Shown here: positions 42,840 through 53,741 of the stretch, one piece after another
Numbering within the stretch: position 1 is the first letter of the stretch
How the letters are laid out: each line of letters starts with the position of its first letter
DNA from: Malus domestica
Taxonomy: Eukaryota; Streptophyta; Magnoliopsida; Rosales; Rosaceae
Direction of reading: 5' to 3'
Length of the DNA: 64,000 nt
NCBI RefSeq assembly: GCF_042453785.1
Contig: NC_091670.1
Location: 39,877,501-39,941,500 of the forward strand
The notes under the pieces: generated by a model
The model's database searches: none
Seen by the model: the letters and a program-made list of their open reading frames with translations, nothing else
What the model was told of the DNA's origin: nothing
Position numbers and translations under genes: made by a program

Positions 42840-43400
42840 GTATGGAAGATGTAAAGATGGTTAGACATTTTCTTGGTGTATTCCCAGATGCCTTACCTAG
42901 ATTGCCGCCAGGCAGAGATGTGGGTTTTATTATTGAATTGTTTTTAGGTACAAATCCTATGTTAGAGATTGGTTCAGGTTGAGTTAAAAGTTCCATTCAA
43001 CTTATTATATCACATTGGAAAAGCTCCGGTTTATTTGTGAGGAATAAAATGGACATTAAGGCTAGGCATTGATATTAGGTAATTGAATCGGGTAACGATT
43101 GAGAGCTGTTATCCATTGTTGTGTATTGATGATTATTTGATCAGCTCTGAGGCGCCTGGGTACTTTCTGAGATTGACTTGAGGTCTGAATGATATTAGTT
43201 GAAGATTAACAGTGAGGATGTTCATAAGACTAAATCCAGGACTCGTTATGGTCATTTCAAGTTGGGAGGCCATACGGAGTGACGAATGCACCTGCTACTT
43301 TTATGAGTTTGCTGAAGGAAGTATTCCAGTGATATCTGGACCGGGTTGTTATTGTTTGCCATTGACGAGATTGATAAGATTAGAGCAGTGCATGCTAGAT
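42840..43400 (+). pseudogene. Gypsy reverse transcriptase remnant
   Basis: Scattered matches in shifting frames: FLGVFPDALPRLPPGRE, LNRVTIESCYPLLCIDD, and RTRYGHF near 43240. The catalytic FIDD region near 43360 now reads AIDEID. Multiple stops. Confidence 0.65.
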
Positions 43401-43559
43401 ATTTAAAGTTGGTGTTGCAAAGATTGAGGGAACGTTGATGTATGCTAAGTTTAGCAAATGCTAATGTTGGATAAATTAATTATATCTACTTAAGGTATTC
43501 AAATGGATTCTTAAAAGAGTAGCAACGATTGAGAATTTGGAACAATTGCGAACTGTGAC

Positions 43560-44115
43560 TGAGGTTCAGAGTTTTCTCGGATTAGCAGGATATTGTCGAT
43601 AGTTCGTCCAAGATTTTAATTATTGCTTCGCCCTTGGCGAGATTGATGAGAAAAGAGGTTAAGTTTGAGTGGGATAAAAAAAATTGTGAGTAGAGCTTCA
43701 GCAAGTAAAGTATTCCCTCACTCATGCATCTGTTTTCGCACTCCCAGACGATAGTGGTAATTATGTGGTCTATAGTAATACTTCTTTGAATGTACTTGGA
43801 TGCGTGTTGATGCAACATGGTAGGATGATTGCCTATGCTTCATGGCCATTGGGATCTCATAAGATGAATTACCCTAATTATAATTTGGAATTAGCAGCTA
43901 TCATCTTTGCTTTGAAGATTTGGAGACATTGTCTTTATGGGAAGAAAAGTGCATGATTGTTACAAATCAAAAGAGTACCCAATATCTGTTTATTCAGAGG
44001 TATCTTAATCTTAGGCAACAAAGGTGGAATGAGTTGCTTAGTGACTATGATTGTGTGACGAGGGTGGTCAAGCTAATGTTGTGGCTGATGCATTTAGTAG
44101 GAAGACCCCAGTGAG
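43560..44115 (+). pseudogene. Gypsy RNase H remnant
   Basis: Best-preserved piece: [20 protein letters not shown] and [20 protein letters not shown]. The motif start reads VYSNTSLN where active enzymes have VYSDAS, so a catalytic Asp is lost. Confidence 0.75.
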
Positions 44116-44129
44116 AATTAATGCTTGGT

Positions 44130-45010
44130 ACGCTTGCTATGTTCATCTTCTTGTGGATTTGAAATCTACTGGAGTAAAGTTGAGTATCAAAAATCGAGAA
44201 GAAGCCTTACTTGCTAATTTCTAAGTTGGACCCATTTGGTAGATCGTACTCGATACTCGAGCGTTTGACGAAGAAATTCAAGAATTTATTTAAAGCAAGG
44301 AATAACGGGAAAAAGAAGGACCTTAGAGTTAGAGAATCAGATGGCAAGCCTATGCAAAAGAACAAAGTGTTTATGCCTAATGGTGTGGAATTAAAGAAAG
44401 CAATTTTGACGATGTACATTATTCCACTTCTACAATGCATCCCAAAAGTACTAAGATTTATCATACCATTCGTTCATGTACTATTGACGGGTATGAAAAG
44501 AGGAATGGCGAAGTATGTTAGTAGGCGTATCATCAGTCATCAGGTTAAAGCAGAAAGAAATAAGTCTTTTGGATTAATGTAGTCATTTCCCATTCCACGG
44601 CGGAAATGAGAGAATATTACTATGGATTTCGTGGACAAGCTTCCTCGTATACAAAATAGTTAGGTTGGAATTTGAATAATAATTGATCGACTGGTGACGT
44701 CAGCGTATGTTACTTCAGTATGAGAACGTCAGACCATATGTGATCATCGAACGAGTCAGTGAAGTTACGTACAGGCTGAGTTGCCTCCAGAGCCGATGAA
44801 AGGGCATGATATGTTTTATGTTTCGATACTTCGACATTAAACCTCATATCCTTCACGAGTGATACCTTCTCAACCTTTGGAAGTCAATATGGATTTGACG
44901 TATGATGAGGAGCCAGTGCCTATCTTGTATTAGAAAGATGATGTACTGAGAAATAAGACTATGAGTTTGGTGAAAGTTTATGCAGGAATCTTTCAGTGGA
45001 AGAAGCTACT
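44130..45010 (+). pseudogene. Integrase ends and chromodomain-like remnant; core missing
   Basis: Near 44540-44700 there is integrase N-terminal text (HQVKAERNKSFGL, then TMDFVDKLPR and IIIDRLVTSA). It jumps within about 30 bases to the C-terminal text RPYVIIERVSEVTYRLS (about 44733). The catalytic core that normally lies between is absent. LEVNMDLTYDEEPVPIL, typical just before the chromodomain, follows near 44880. Confidence 0.65.
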
Positions 45011-45110
45011 TAGAAGTCAAAGAATCGAATGAGAGAGATGTGTTTCGGGCTGTTTCATGGATATTAATGGATTGTAAAGATTGTGTAAATTTCGAGGACG
45101 AAATTTTTGT

Positions 45111-45123
45111 AAGGTGGGTAGAT
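45111..45123 (+). other. Polypurine tract
   Basis: AAGGTGGGTAGAT directly precedes the 3' LTR, after the typical CGAGGACGAAATTTTTGT. Confidence 0.75.
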
Positions 45124-47363
45124 TGTGACAGCCCGTCCCTAATTTTAAGAATTTTTAAAGTTTTAATAAAGGATTTTACAAAAATGCCCTTTGAGGCACG
45201 CACATCATTCGAGGTTAATCGTTGCGTCGTGCCATCTAAGATTTGTTTTCTTGACATATCCTCGTAGTACTCGTCGTTACGGACGCGTGGGCGCAGACGG
45301 TTCGTGATTTGGAGTTATATTGAAGAAGTTATTAACGTTTGAAATTTGGAATTTTAAGGAATTATAATTTTAGTAAAATATAGAAATTCTTTTATGAAAT
45401 GGATGGCTGGGATGAGGGAAAGGTTTTTGGTGTGTGTATGTGTATGAGAAGAAGAAACAGAAAACAGAAAAGAAGAAGAGACTGGGCAGAAATGCCCAAT
45501 CGGAGAAGAAGAAGATGAGAGTGAACCAGAAGAAGGGAGAGGAAGAAGCTGACCAATCAGGGGAAGGAAAGGAGGGAAAGGAGGGAGAGTGGTGCACGGG
45601 GGAACAGGAGGAATGGGTCACCCTTGACCCGCGCGACCCAAGCTTCCAAATCGGCAGGTTTTCGCTGTTTTCGTCCAATTTTCCGACGAATTGAGTCAAG
45701 GTACCACTCCTAATCATCATCTAGGCCTTCCCTCTTCACGTTTCACCCCAAGAATCATTGAATTTCGTTGTGATTTCGCGAAGAACACCCCTACGGGTGC
45801 CGCGACCCTTTTGTTTAAATTCTCCAAATTTTGAAATGTTTTCTTTCAATTACTAACACCTTTAGCATTCCTTTAGGACCTAGAACAAAGCCCAAGAGGT
45901 AATTGAGGCGTTGGAACAAGTTTGAAGGTCGAATTGGAAACACCCAAATTCTAGGGTTCTTCACGGTTTTGGTGAAATTGAAGCACTTCCAGGCCAAATT
46001 GGCCTTGGTCTCAGGTATGAAAGTTGTTCTACTCATTGAGATCTTCAAATCTGCAAATTTTGGTAATTTTTGGAAATAGTTGAATTTTCCGGCGAGCCGG
46101 GGGTGGCCAACCGCCACCCGCGGCGGCGCGTGGCCAATGGCCCGCCAATGTCATTATTAGCTTGTGATTAAGGTTCTAGGTTCTGTTTTGATAATTGATG
46201 GACGTAAATTGAATAATTGAACCTAAGTTGGTTACGATTCGTGGTTAGGTGAAAATGTGAATTGACGATCCGACCGTTGGATCGTCATCAAACTTTGATA
46301 CGTTGTAATACGTAATATTTGAGGATTATAGGAACTTACGGATTGGGAATCCGATTTACGGATCTTCCGGAATTGAAGTTGTAAGTTCATAAAATAGAAT
46401 GTTAACCGTCACTTAGTTTTGGAAATTGACGAAGATCCGACCGTTGGATGGTAATGAAATTTTAGGATGTTGTCCTAGAGGTATATTGTGGACCTCTGGA
46501 AGTTACGGATTTGAAATCTGAATTGCAGATCATCCGGATCGAACTACGTAGTGACGTGTCTTATATAAGTTATGTATTCTATCGGCAGAATTTCTGAGGT
46601 TGGATTTGATTGTTGTTCTAGGCGCTAATCGTCATGACGCCTTGATGTACGGTGCTAGGGAGTTGTGGGCGAACTCCAGGTGAGTGGGTAGTTTTGTTTT
46701 TGTATTACCTTTATACTATTGATTTTTCCCAGAAAATGAATTTATATGAAGATATGCTTTAAAAATGCCATGCATAGAATTATTTGGAAAATGTGAATTT
46801 CATATGAGTTATATGATTGATATATGATGCATACATGTTGCATGGTGCTGTGGAGGCACAGGTACGTCAGGTGAGTTCATTATTCATTTAATTGATTGAT
46901 GTTTCGATGTTTGAGCTCATAATCTGCACCCTAGGTGTTAGTGCTTATATTATTCACCACACCGCACGCTCGCCTTGGATCCAAGTAGGTGGATGTCGTA
47001 CAGACCATGTGAGGGTTCCGACATGCCAGTCGTACAGACCATTAGAGGGGTTCCGACTAGTGGGTGACCTTAGATATGCGCGCTGATGATATGATGAGAG
47101 AAGCACTAGAGCGTATTTTACACCTTTCATCGTATAGACTACCTTACGTAGTTCCGAGTGATGTGCAGAGTAGGGCCGTATAGGTCACTGTGGTGACTCC
47201 GGCTTAGTGAGATATTGAGCTATCGAATTAATCGTATAGGACCAACTGCAGGGTCTCCGATTGATTCCTTATTTCACCTGATTTATATTTTGATTTATGG
47301 CATGGCATGATTTTCTTGAAAAATGTTAAAGATTTGGGATTCAAGCTTTGAGATTTCATATGG

Positions 47364-47409
<46 letters not shown>

Positions 47410-47779
47410 TGAAAAGTGTTAAAGGTTTGAGATTTGAGATTTTTGCTTATATATATGTTTATATATATGCTATTTTCTGGGAAAGTATACAGGTTTTACG
47501 GTGAGGGGTTAGAAATGTTTTAAATGAAAAGTTTTCGAAAAACTTTGTTTTACTGACCCACTCAATTTTGTTTTGCGCCCCTCCAGGTTCAAGTTAGCAG
47601 AGCTTTGGTGGCCACGAGGAATCCAACGGTGTTCTGACAGAATTCACAAAAGTAGGACTCACCCTCGGGTGTGTTATCTTAGTAATTGGAAATTTTTTTT
47701 AAAGCTTCCGAACTGTGTAAATGGTTACGTCACTCTCACGTGACGGCCAGCACGCCCTCCTTCGGGACGGGGTGTGTCA
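45124..47779 (+). repeat. 3' LTR, 2656 bp
   Basis: Near-identical to 39069-41722, with about nine substitutions, one single-base indel and a different AT-repeat length by eye. Same termini TGTGACAG...GTGTGTCA. Confidence 0.93.
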
Positions 47780-47784
47780 CATGC
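47780..47784. repeat. 5-bp target-site duplication, right (CATGC)
   Basis: Matches 39064-39068. Confidence 0.9.
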
Positions 47785-47815
47785 CGTCATGCAAGGGTCA
47801 ACTTTACACCAAATT
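47785..47815 (-). mobile_element. SINE, part 2, after the Gypsy element
   Basis: CGTCATGCAAGGGTCAACTT continues the SINE broken at 39068. The equivalent in the copy at 14517 is CGTCATGCAAGAGCTTAACA. Confidence 0.6.
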
Positions 47816-48180
47816 TTAACTCTTTTATAATAACAACTCTAATAAAAGTGCTTTCGCATAGAAGCAATTGCATTCATTTAGATGTACTTTTAAAATAAAT
47901 GAAAGTGTTTTTGATGAAAATATTTTTTTAACCAGTCCTTAGTAAAAATATAAGTAATTCTTGAAACACTTAAATACTTTTGAAATCTAAAAATATTTTT
48001 TCTAATAATACTTTCAGTCAACAAATTCCAAACACCAGCCCCGGTGACCAACCGGAACATCGGCCACGGCCACCTCAAAAACCCCAAACCGAAGCGAAAG
48101 CTTAAACCCTAGCCCTGAAAGGCCGAAGGCAATCTCAAAAACGCCCAAATTCAAAAACCAAGGCCAGCATAACGTCGGTC
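47816..48180. other. Dispersed-repeat remnant and bL21m 5' leader
   Basis: Text such as AAAAGTGCTTTCGCATAGAA and AAAGTGTTTTTGATGAAAA looks like a diverged dispersed repeat common in apple-type genomes. From about 48010 the GC content rises, and this is probably the bL21m promoter/5' UTR. Confidence 0.4.
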
Positions 48181-50144
48181 ATGGCGACCCGACGGGGCCT
48201 CCAAGCTCTGACCCGCCACGCCTCCGCCCTCTTCTCCATAAACCCTTCATTCCACTCCCTCCCAACCCCACCTATCCTCCCCATCTACCAACCCCTCAAA
48301 TCCCTTACCTCCAATTTCTCTCTCATTTTCTCCAACCCCGATCCCACTCGCTCGCTTACCCGCCATTTCTCTTCGAAACCCCGAATCGGCGACGTAAATG
48401 AAGACAATGATCACAGTGACGATGATGAAGATGAAGATGAAGATGACGATGACAGTGAAGGAGTTGGGGACAGTGAGGACGAGAGTGCGTACCGCTGCAG
48501 CGGTTCGAAAAGAGAGTATACTCCAGAGGAGAAAGAGGTGGAGGCTGCCGCCATTGGGTACCAAGTGATTGGGCCGCTTCCGAGGTCTGATCGGGTTTTC
48601 AAGCCCTATGAGCCAGTTTTTGCCGTGGTTCAGGTTCGTGTGTAGTGGAAATGGAATATTATCTTTTGGCGTTGAATGAGACTGTTGGATTTGTAGAATT
48701 GGGTTTTGATCAATGTGATTTTGTGTGTTGTAGGTTGGTTCACATCAGTTCAAGGTTAGCAATGGGGACTGCATTTTTACCGAAAAATTGAAATTCTGCG
48801 AAGTGAATGATAAGGTTGGTACAGATTAATTGTTGTGGGTGTGTGTATTTCGGTGTTACGATGACATTGTTTGTTGTAGATATGTGTGAACTTTATGAAT
48901 TGATCTGGTATGTTATGGCCCGCTTACAAGTGGAAATGAATACCTTGGTGAGATCTTAGACTTGGAAGATGAAAACTTTGCACCGGTATTGGTAAATATA
49001 CTAGACTAGGAAGATGGTTTTGTGATCAGCATTGAGGGCTTCCTTAGTTCGAAGTACTAAAATTTTGATGTTATTTGGTTTTTGTTATCTTTTAATTCTA
49101 TCCTTTCCGGGTTGTTTTGTAATAGGTCTTGGGATGTCTATCTCAGAACTTAGCTAAGTATACGAAATGAGAACCTTTTTGAAGATCAAAGTCTTGTATT
49201 ATTTCATAAATTTTTGGTAGATGCAGTCTTTTAATTTCATATATGAACTCAATTGTTTGTTCTTTTGAATGGTTGTCTATTGCAGTTAGTATTGAACAAG
49301 GTTCTCATGCTGGGTACAAGCAGTCAGACAATAATCGGTAGGCCCATATTACCAGACGCAGCAGTTCATGCCGTTGTTGAGGAGCATGTAAGTGTGACAC
49401 CACAGCATTGTTTCTCTTTTCTTACCCTGTGTATACCTGGGTTTCAATGGAAGATTTATTTTTGCTTGAGAGGTTTTTCCCCATAGGCTGAGGGTGGGGA
49501 AAAACCTATGTTGTCTAAAGAAACTAAATTTTGAAAGAAAAAGGGTTTAGGGTTTAGAAAGCAAACTATAACTGGTTTAGGGTTTAGAAAGCAAACTATA
49601 ACTTACTTTTCAAATTGTTTTTTAGAAACTCTGCTTCTTAAACTTGTAACGCGGAAGAAGAAAAAGGTCATTGTTGTAATCAAGCTTCATAACTTGTATA
49701 CCGTGCGCTAATGTAGTGTATCACATATTGTTAATTTCACCAAATTCTTTATAGCCGAAAATAGTGGGATAAGAATTTGACTGGCACTTTACAATATATA
49801 TACTTTGTTTCTCTTCAAATTTGGAGTTTATATTCGTATTGTTCCTTTTTCTCATCTCAGGCATTAGATGCAAAGGTAATTATATTTAAGAAAAAGAGGA
49901 GGAAGAATTACCGTCGAACCAAAGGACATCGCCAGGTAATTATTTTCAGAAATCCCTTGTCCGAAGAGTCACAATTTCTTGTCTTAGTACAATGATTATC
50001 ATTTTTCTTGGCGTCTCTTTTCAGGAATTGACTAAGTTGAGGATAGTTGATGTTCAAGGGATTGAGAAACCAGAGCCTGTAGTCACTGAAAAGCCTTCAA
50101 AGGTACCTGGAAAGAAAAAGGAAAAGGTTGCAGCCGCTGCTTAG
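48181..50144 (+). CDS. NFD1-like: Mitochondrial large ribosomal subunit protein bL21m (NFD1-like)
   Basis: Five exons: 48181-48633, 48734-48814, 49286-49387, 49861-49935, 50025-50144 (831 nt, 276 aa). All introns are GT-AG in phase 0. The N terminus (MATRRGLQALTRHASALF..., then LTRHFSSKP) is rich in Arg and Ser and acid-free, as in a mitochondrial presequence. An acidic run of about 25 residues follows (DDDEDEDEDDDDSEG). The bL21 domain begins near residue 145 and carries VVQVGSHQFKVSNGD, LNKVLMLGTSSQTIIGRPIL and KVIIFKKKRRKNYRRTKGHR, the bL21 signature. The tail is Lys/Ala-rich. In Arabidopsis, NFD1 (At4g30930) is the mitochondrial L21 needed for polar-nuclei fusion and male gametophyte function. 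The start is the first ATG of the presequence. Confidence 0.94.
49544..49603. repeat. Tandem 30-bp repeat with telomere-like TTTAGGG
   Basis: Two exact copies (49544-49573 and 49574-49603), each beginning GGTTTAGGGTTTAG, inside bL21m intron 3. Confidence 0.9.
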
Positions 50145-53100
50145 GATAGACGTTCACTATCGCTGAACATTAGCAATAGTGGCACTCCGTTCATAATGCT
50201 GTGCTTTTACGGTGAGCATGATCAGATTCCTCTGTTGCTCCATGCACATTTTTGGATGTCATTCAAAATAGAAAATTTAGAATGGAACCCGGGGGGTAGT
50301 TGTTGTAGGATTTGTGTCACAAATCTTCGCCATTCTGAATTTAGAAGTGCAAAGTATGAAAAACCCTGAGCTGATTGAATCAGTTTTGTTCCTCATGGTC
50401 TTAAGTAATCTTTCCTTTGTGCTCGATCTTGACTCTTCTAAGACGTGAACGATGATGCAACTCGTGCATGAACCACGAGAGCGTTTCTTGCACAATTCCT
50501 TGTATGGCATGTCGCTGTTTTGTTCTCGTGTCATATATGGATGTTGGTCGAAACTTAGATTGAATCGAAAGTTGTAAGTTTTATTGGTCGAAATTAAGAT
50601 TCAAGTTGTATCCTTCTTTTCAGCTGAATGAAGAGTATGTGAAACACTAAGCTAATACCTTCTTGCAGCTTCACTTTTTGTTAATGTGTGATTTGTTTTT
50701 GGTCAACTTGCGGAACCTTGATAGTGCTTTCTAATTTGGACTAGTACATCCATGATCCACCAACATTTAAAAAAAAAAAAAAAATCACTAAGGTTAAACT
50801 AACTTAGACCATTAATTTCCGAGCTGCGCGGCACTTTCGGACCTTTTTGGATTAATAGATTTGTACTTCATTTTTAACTTTTCACACATTTTTAATTTCC
50901 GACCATCGGATTGAATGAATTGAAGAAGATTGAATAACAAAAATTAATAAGCTATTTGAGAAGTAAAAAGAGGTATGTATATATCACACCCTACTAGGTT
51001 TTATGTTACGTCAATTCAAACTTTGTCGATCTCTTTAGTTGCTACCTTATGATGTAATCAGATTCTTCAGTCTAATTGTTGTATATTTCTATGTTGAAGC
51101 TAAATATATGGCAACCAAATTGGGAAAGGATTGTCTTTTGATTTCTGTTTTAAATTAATCTAGATTGCGGGAAATGAATTTGAATTCAGGTGTATAGGGC
51201 GAGTACATCCGTTGTAGCCAATGTAGTTAAACCAACATCTTAAGAGGAAGGATTGGCTTTAAATTCATTTTACATAAGCTTATATAATCCATGGATGGAG
51301 AGAGAAGGCCGAGACTCGAATCCTTCTCATTACTCAAATAATGATGTAAAATTTCGTTGCGAATAATGGTGTAAGTGAAGACTAAGCAAACTGCAATATA
51401 TATATATATACACACACACACACGACGGATTTGTGATAGTTCTTTACTTAATTTTTTACATACGTTTTTGAAGGTTCATTTTATAATGTATTTCAACGAT
51501 TCAAACCGTTTATCTTTTAGGTCTTCCCTTAAATATCATATCTACCAAAAATCTCCAAATCTAAAACCATATGACTATTAGGTTAAGTGTTTAGGGTTTC
51601 TTTGTAGAATCGTATTCGTCTATTTTCTTCACTACAAATGAATGTCACTAAAAATGTATGTCTTAATGGTTTTGGATTTCTCTAATTTTTTCCAATGATA
51701 ATATATGAATCATATTCTAAAAGACAGACATGATTTTGGATTTCTCTAATTTTTTCAATGATGATAAATAAATAATGTTCTAAAAGACAGACAGTTCAGA
51801 TCGTTAAAATATATTACATGGCAATTCTCACAAAAAACACACACACACATAGACATATACATATACATATCTGTTTCGTTGACCCAAAACTTGATCAGGA
51901 TGATACCCATCACTTTTGGTCATTATACCACTTCTTTGTCTAAGGTCCCACGATCTTTTCAAAATGCATTCCTGTGCATGCCAGTTACGTTAAATCCCAC
52001 CACCATAATAGTTTGTAGCCTGTAAGAATTTGGTTTTCTTTCTCTTTTCCGGTTTTCCCTTCTGTTTATGAGATGTAAACTTATGATATGTCGTTATCAA
52101 TAAAATATGATCTCATAATTTGTCATAATTTATGAGACTGTAACTTATGATTTGTCATCTACGAAATTTCTCATATTATTTTGCATGTTTATTTAAAATT
52201 AGATCTCAACTCTACAAGAGAACATCTCAATTTATAACCCATGATTCGAATTGATAATTGAGATCTAATTTTAAGTAAGCACATAGCAATTGTAAACGTG
52301 TTCAGTAAGAGGGAGTGGAAGAAGCAATAACGCCTAAGGGGGACAGCTGGAGATTGTTTGTAATAGGTCATTTGGGTAACTAACCCCGCATTGAGATTCT
52401 TTTTCAATCTCGAGTCCGAAGCTGATGAACCAAGTAAATTTGACCACTCATTTTAAATATTACGGTCTCCATTAATCAATCTAACTGGCCCATCTTACAA
52501 AAATCAAAGGTCTAGATTTCAATTTTGAACGATCTAGAGTACGCAGTTAATCAGTTTCAAACTGCGAGATCCAGAGAGTCCCAACCAAATCTACTTCTAT
52601 GATTTATTTTTCTGTGAAGTCTAATCTTTTGTGTTGATGTTGGTCCGGATGGTAGAAGAACCAGCTATAGAGGTATACAGTATATGAGAATATCCCCCTT
52701 CCATGAATAAAAGTGCTTTTTAAGTGGATTAAGCACTTTCTGTTTGCCACCTGTAAATCCTCTTTCAACTACTTACTATATTTGTATACAGAGTTGGCCA
52801 TTTTCCCTAAGGCACTTTTGTATCCCACTTTTCAATTTAATATGATTATGCTAATGGAATTCTTTGTCACTTTAATAGTTTCCCCACTTCATCTCATGCA
52901 TAAGGGATTCTCCAAATAAATCTCCACTAATACCATCTTAAATTAACGTACGCATGTCATTAGTTAATTAATTCTCTCTGTCTTTGTACTATAACAGAAT
53001 ATGATCCGGCCGACGACTATTAGCTTAATATATTTCCTAAACTTTAATTTCTTAAAGATTGTCTTGGACTAATAATGACCACTAATTATAATATCAAGTT

Positions 53101-53577
53101 TGTGTTCATGATAAACTATGCTAATTTATCTCCTCGATTGATTTTGATCCATGTTAGTCGAATCAAAATGTTCAAGACTAAACACCATTCGATTTGGATA
53201 ATATCAATTGTAGTGCTAGGGGACAGTTTAATATATAGAGGGGGCATGTGTTTGCACATCTATAACCAAAATGAAGAAATCATGCATGGTGTCATAATAT
53301 GAGTATACGTAATTGCTCTTTATATGGTCAATTAGTTTTACAATGAATTTTAACCCTTTTTATAAGGCCAGAGAAAGGTTTCTCACATATGAAGTTAAAC
53401 GGCCACATGTGCTTTACGTCACTCAATTCGTGTTGCCTGCGTGTGTGGGTTGAAAATTCGACACACGTGGAGAGCATGTGAGAATGTGAAAGTAAAATAA
53501 TCTCAAATCGGTGAAAGAAACAATCTTATAACGGCTTATAAGAAGTTGAACTACTCCTATATGATTAATTAATTTTA
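50145..53577. other. Long intergenic stretch
   Basis: The first 500 bases are likely the bL21m 3' UTR and downstream region. A fragment near 50890-50980 (CCGACCATCGGATTGAATGA, then GAGAAGTAAAAAG) resembles the small palindromic element at 63608. TA/CA runs lie at 51397-51423 and CA at 51835-51848. No gene recognised. Confidence 0.45.
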
Positions 53578-53732
53578 GAGAACTTTAACGAAAAGCTTCT
53601 GGTACTGTTCACTTTAACGAAAAACCACATTTTTACACTAAAAAGTGAATCATGGTACTATTCAATTTACCCTTTATTTTGTCTTTATCGTTAAAACTCA
53701 AAGTTTTCAAGCAATTTTCATTAGTTTTCCTT
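53578..53732. mobile_element. MULE-type MITE, 155 bp, 9-bp duplication
   Basis: The left end GAGAACTTTAACGAAAAGCTT resembles the reverse complement of the right end (AGGAAAACTAATGAAAATTG). The nine bases TTAATTTTA occur immediately before (53569-53577) and after (53733-53741). A 9-bp duplication is typical of Mutator-like elements. I recall the sequence as a very frequent apple/pear repeat. Confidence 0.7.
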
Positions 53733-53741
53733 TAATTTTAT

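Larger units (their letters stand above)
39069..47779 (+). mobile_element. Complete Ty3/Gypsy LTR retrotransposon, non-autonomous, 8.7 kb
   Basis: Two LTRs (39069-41722 and 45124-47779) flank a 3.4-kb interior, and CATGC duplications flank the whole. A primer-binding site follows the 5' LTR and a polypurine tract precedes the 3' LTR. The interior holds shredded gag, reverse transcriptase, RNase H, integrase-end and chromodomain-like sequence in Gypsy order. The chromodomain and the AGGACGAAATTTTTGTAAGG text before the 3' LTR suggest a chromovirus of the Tekay/Del kind (inference). The LTRs differ at only about nine substitutions by eye, yet every coding domain is broken, so it must have moved using proteins from another element. 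Confidence 0.92.
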
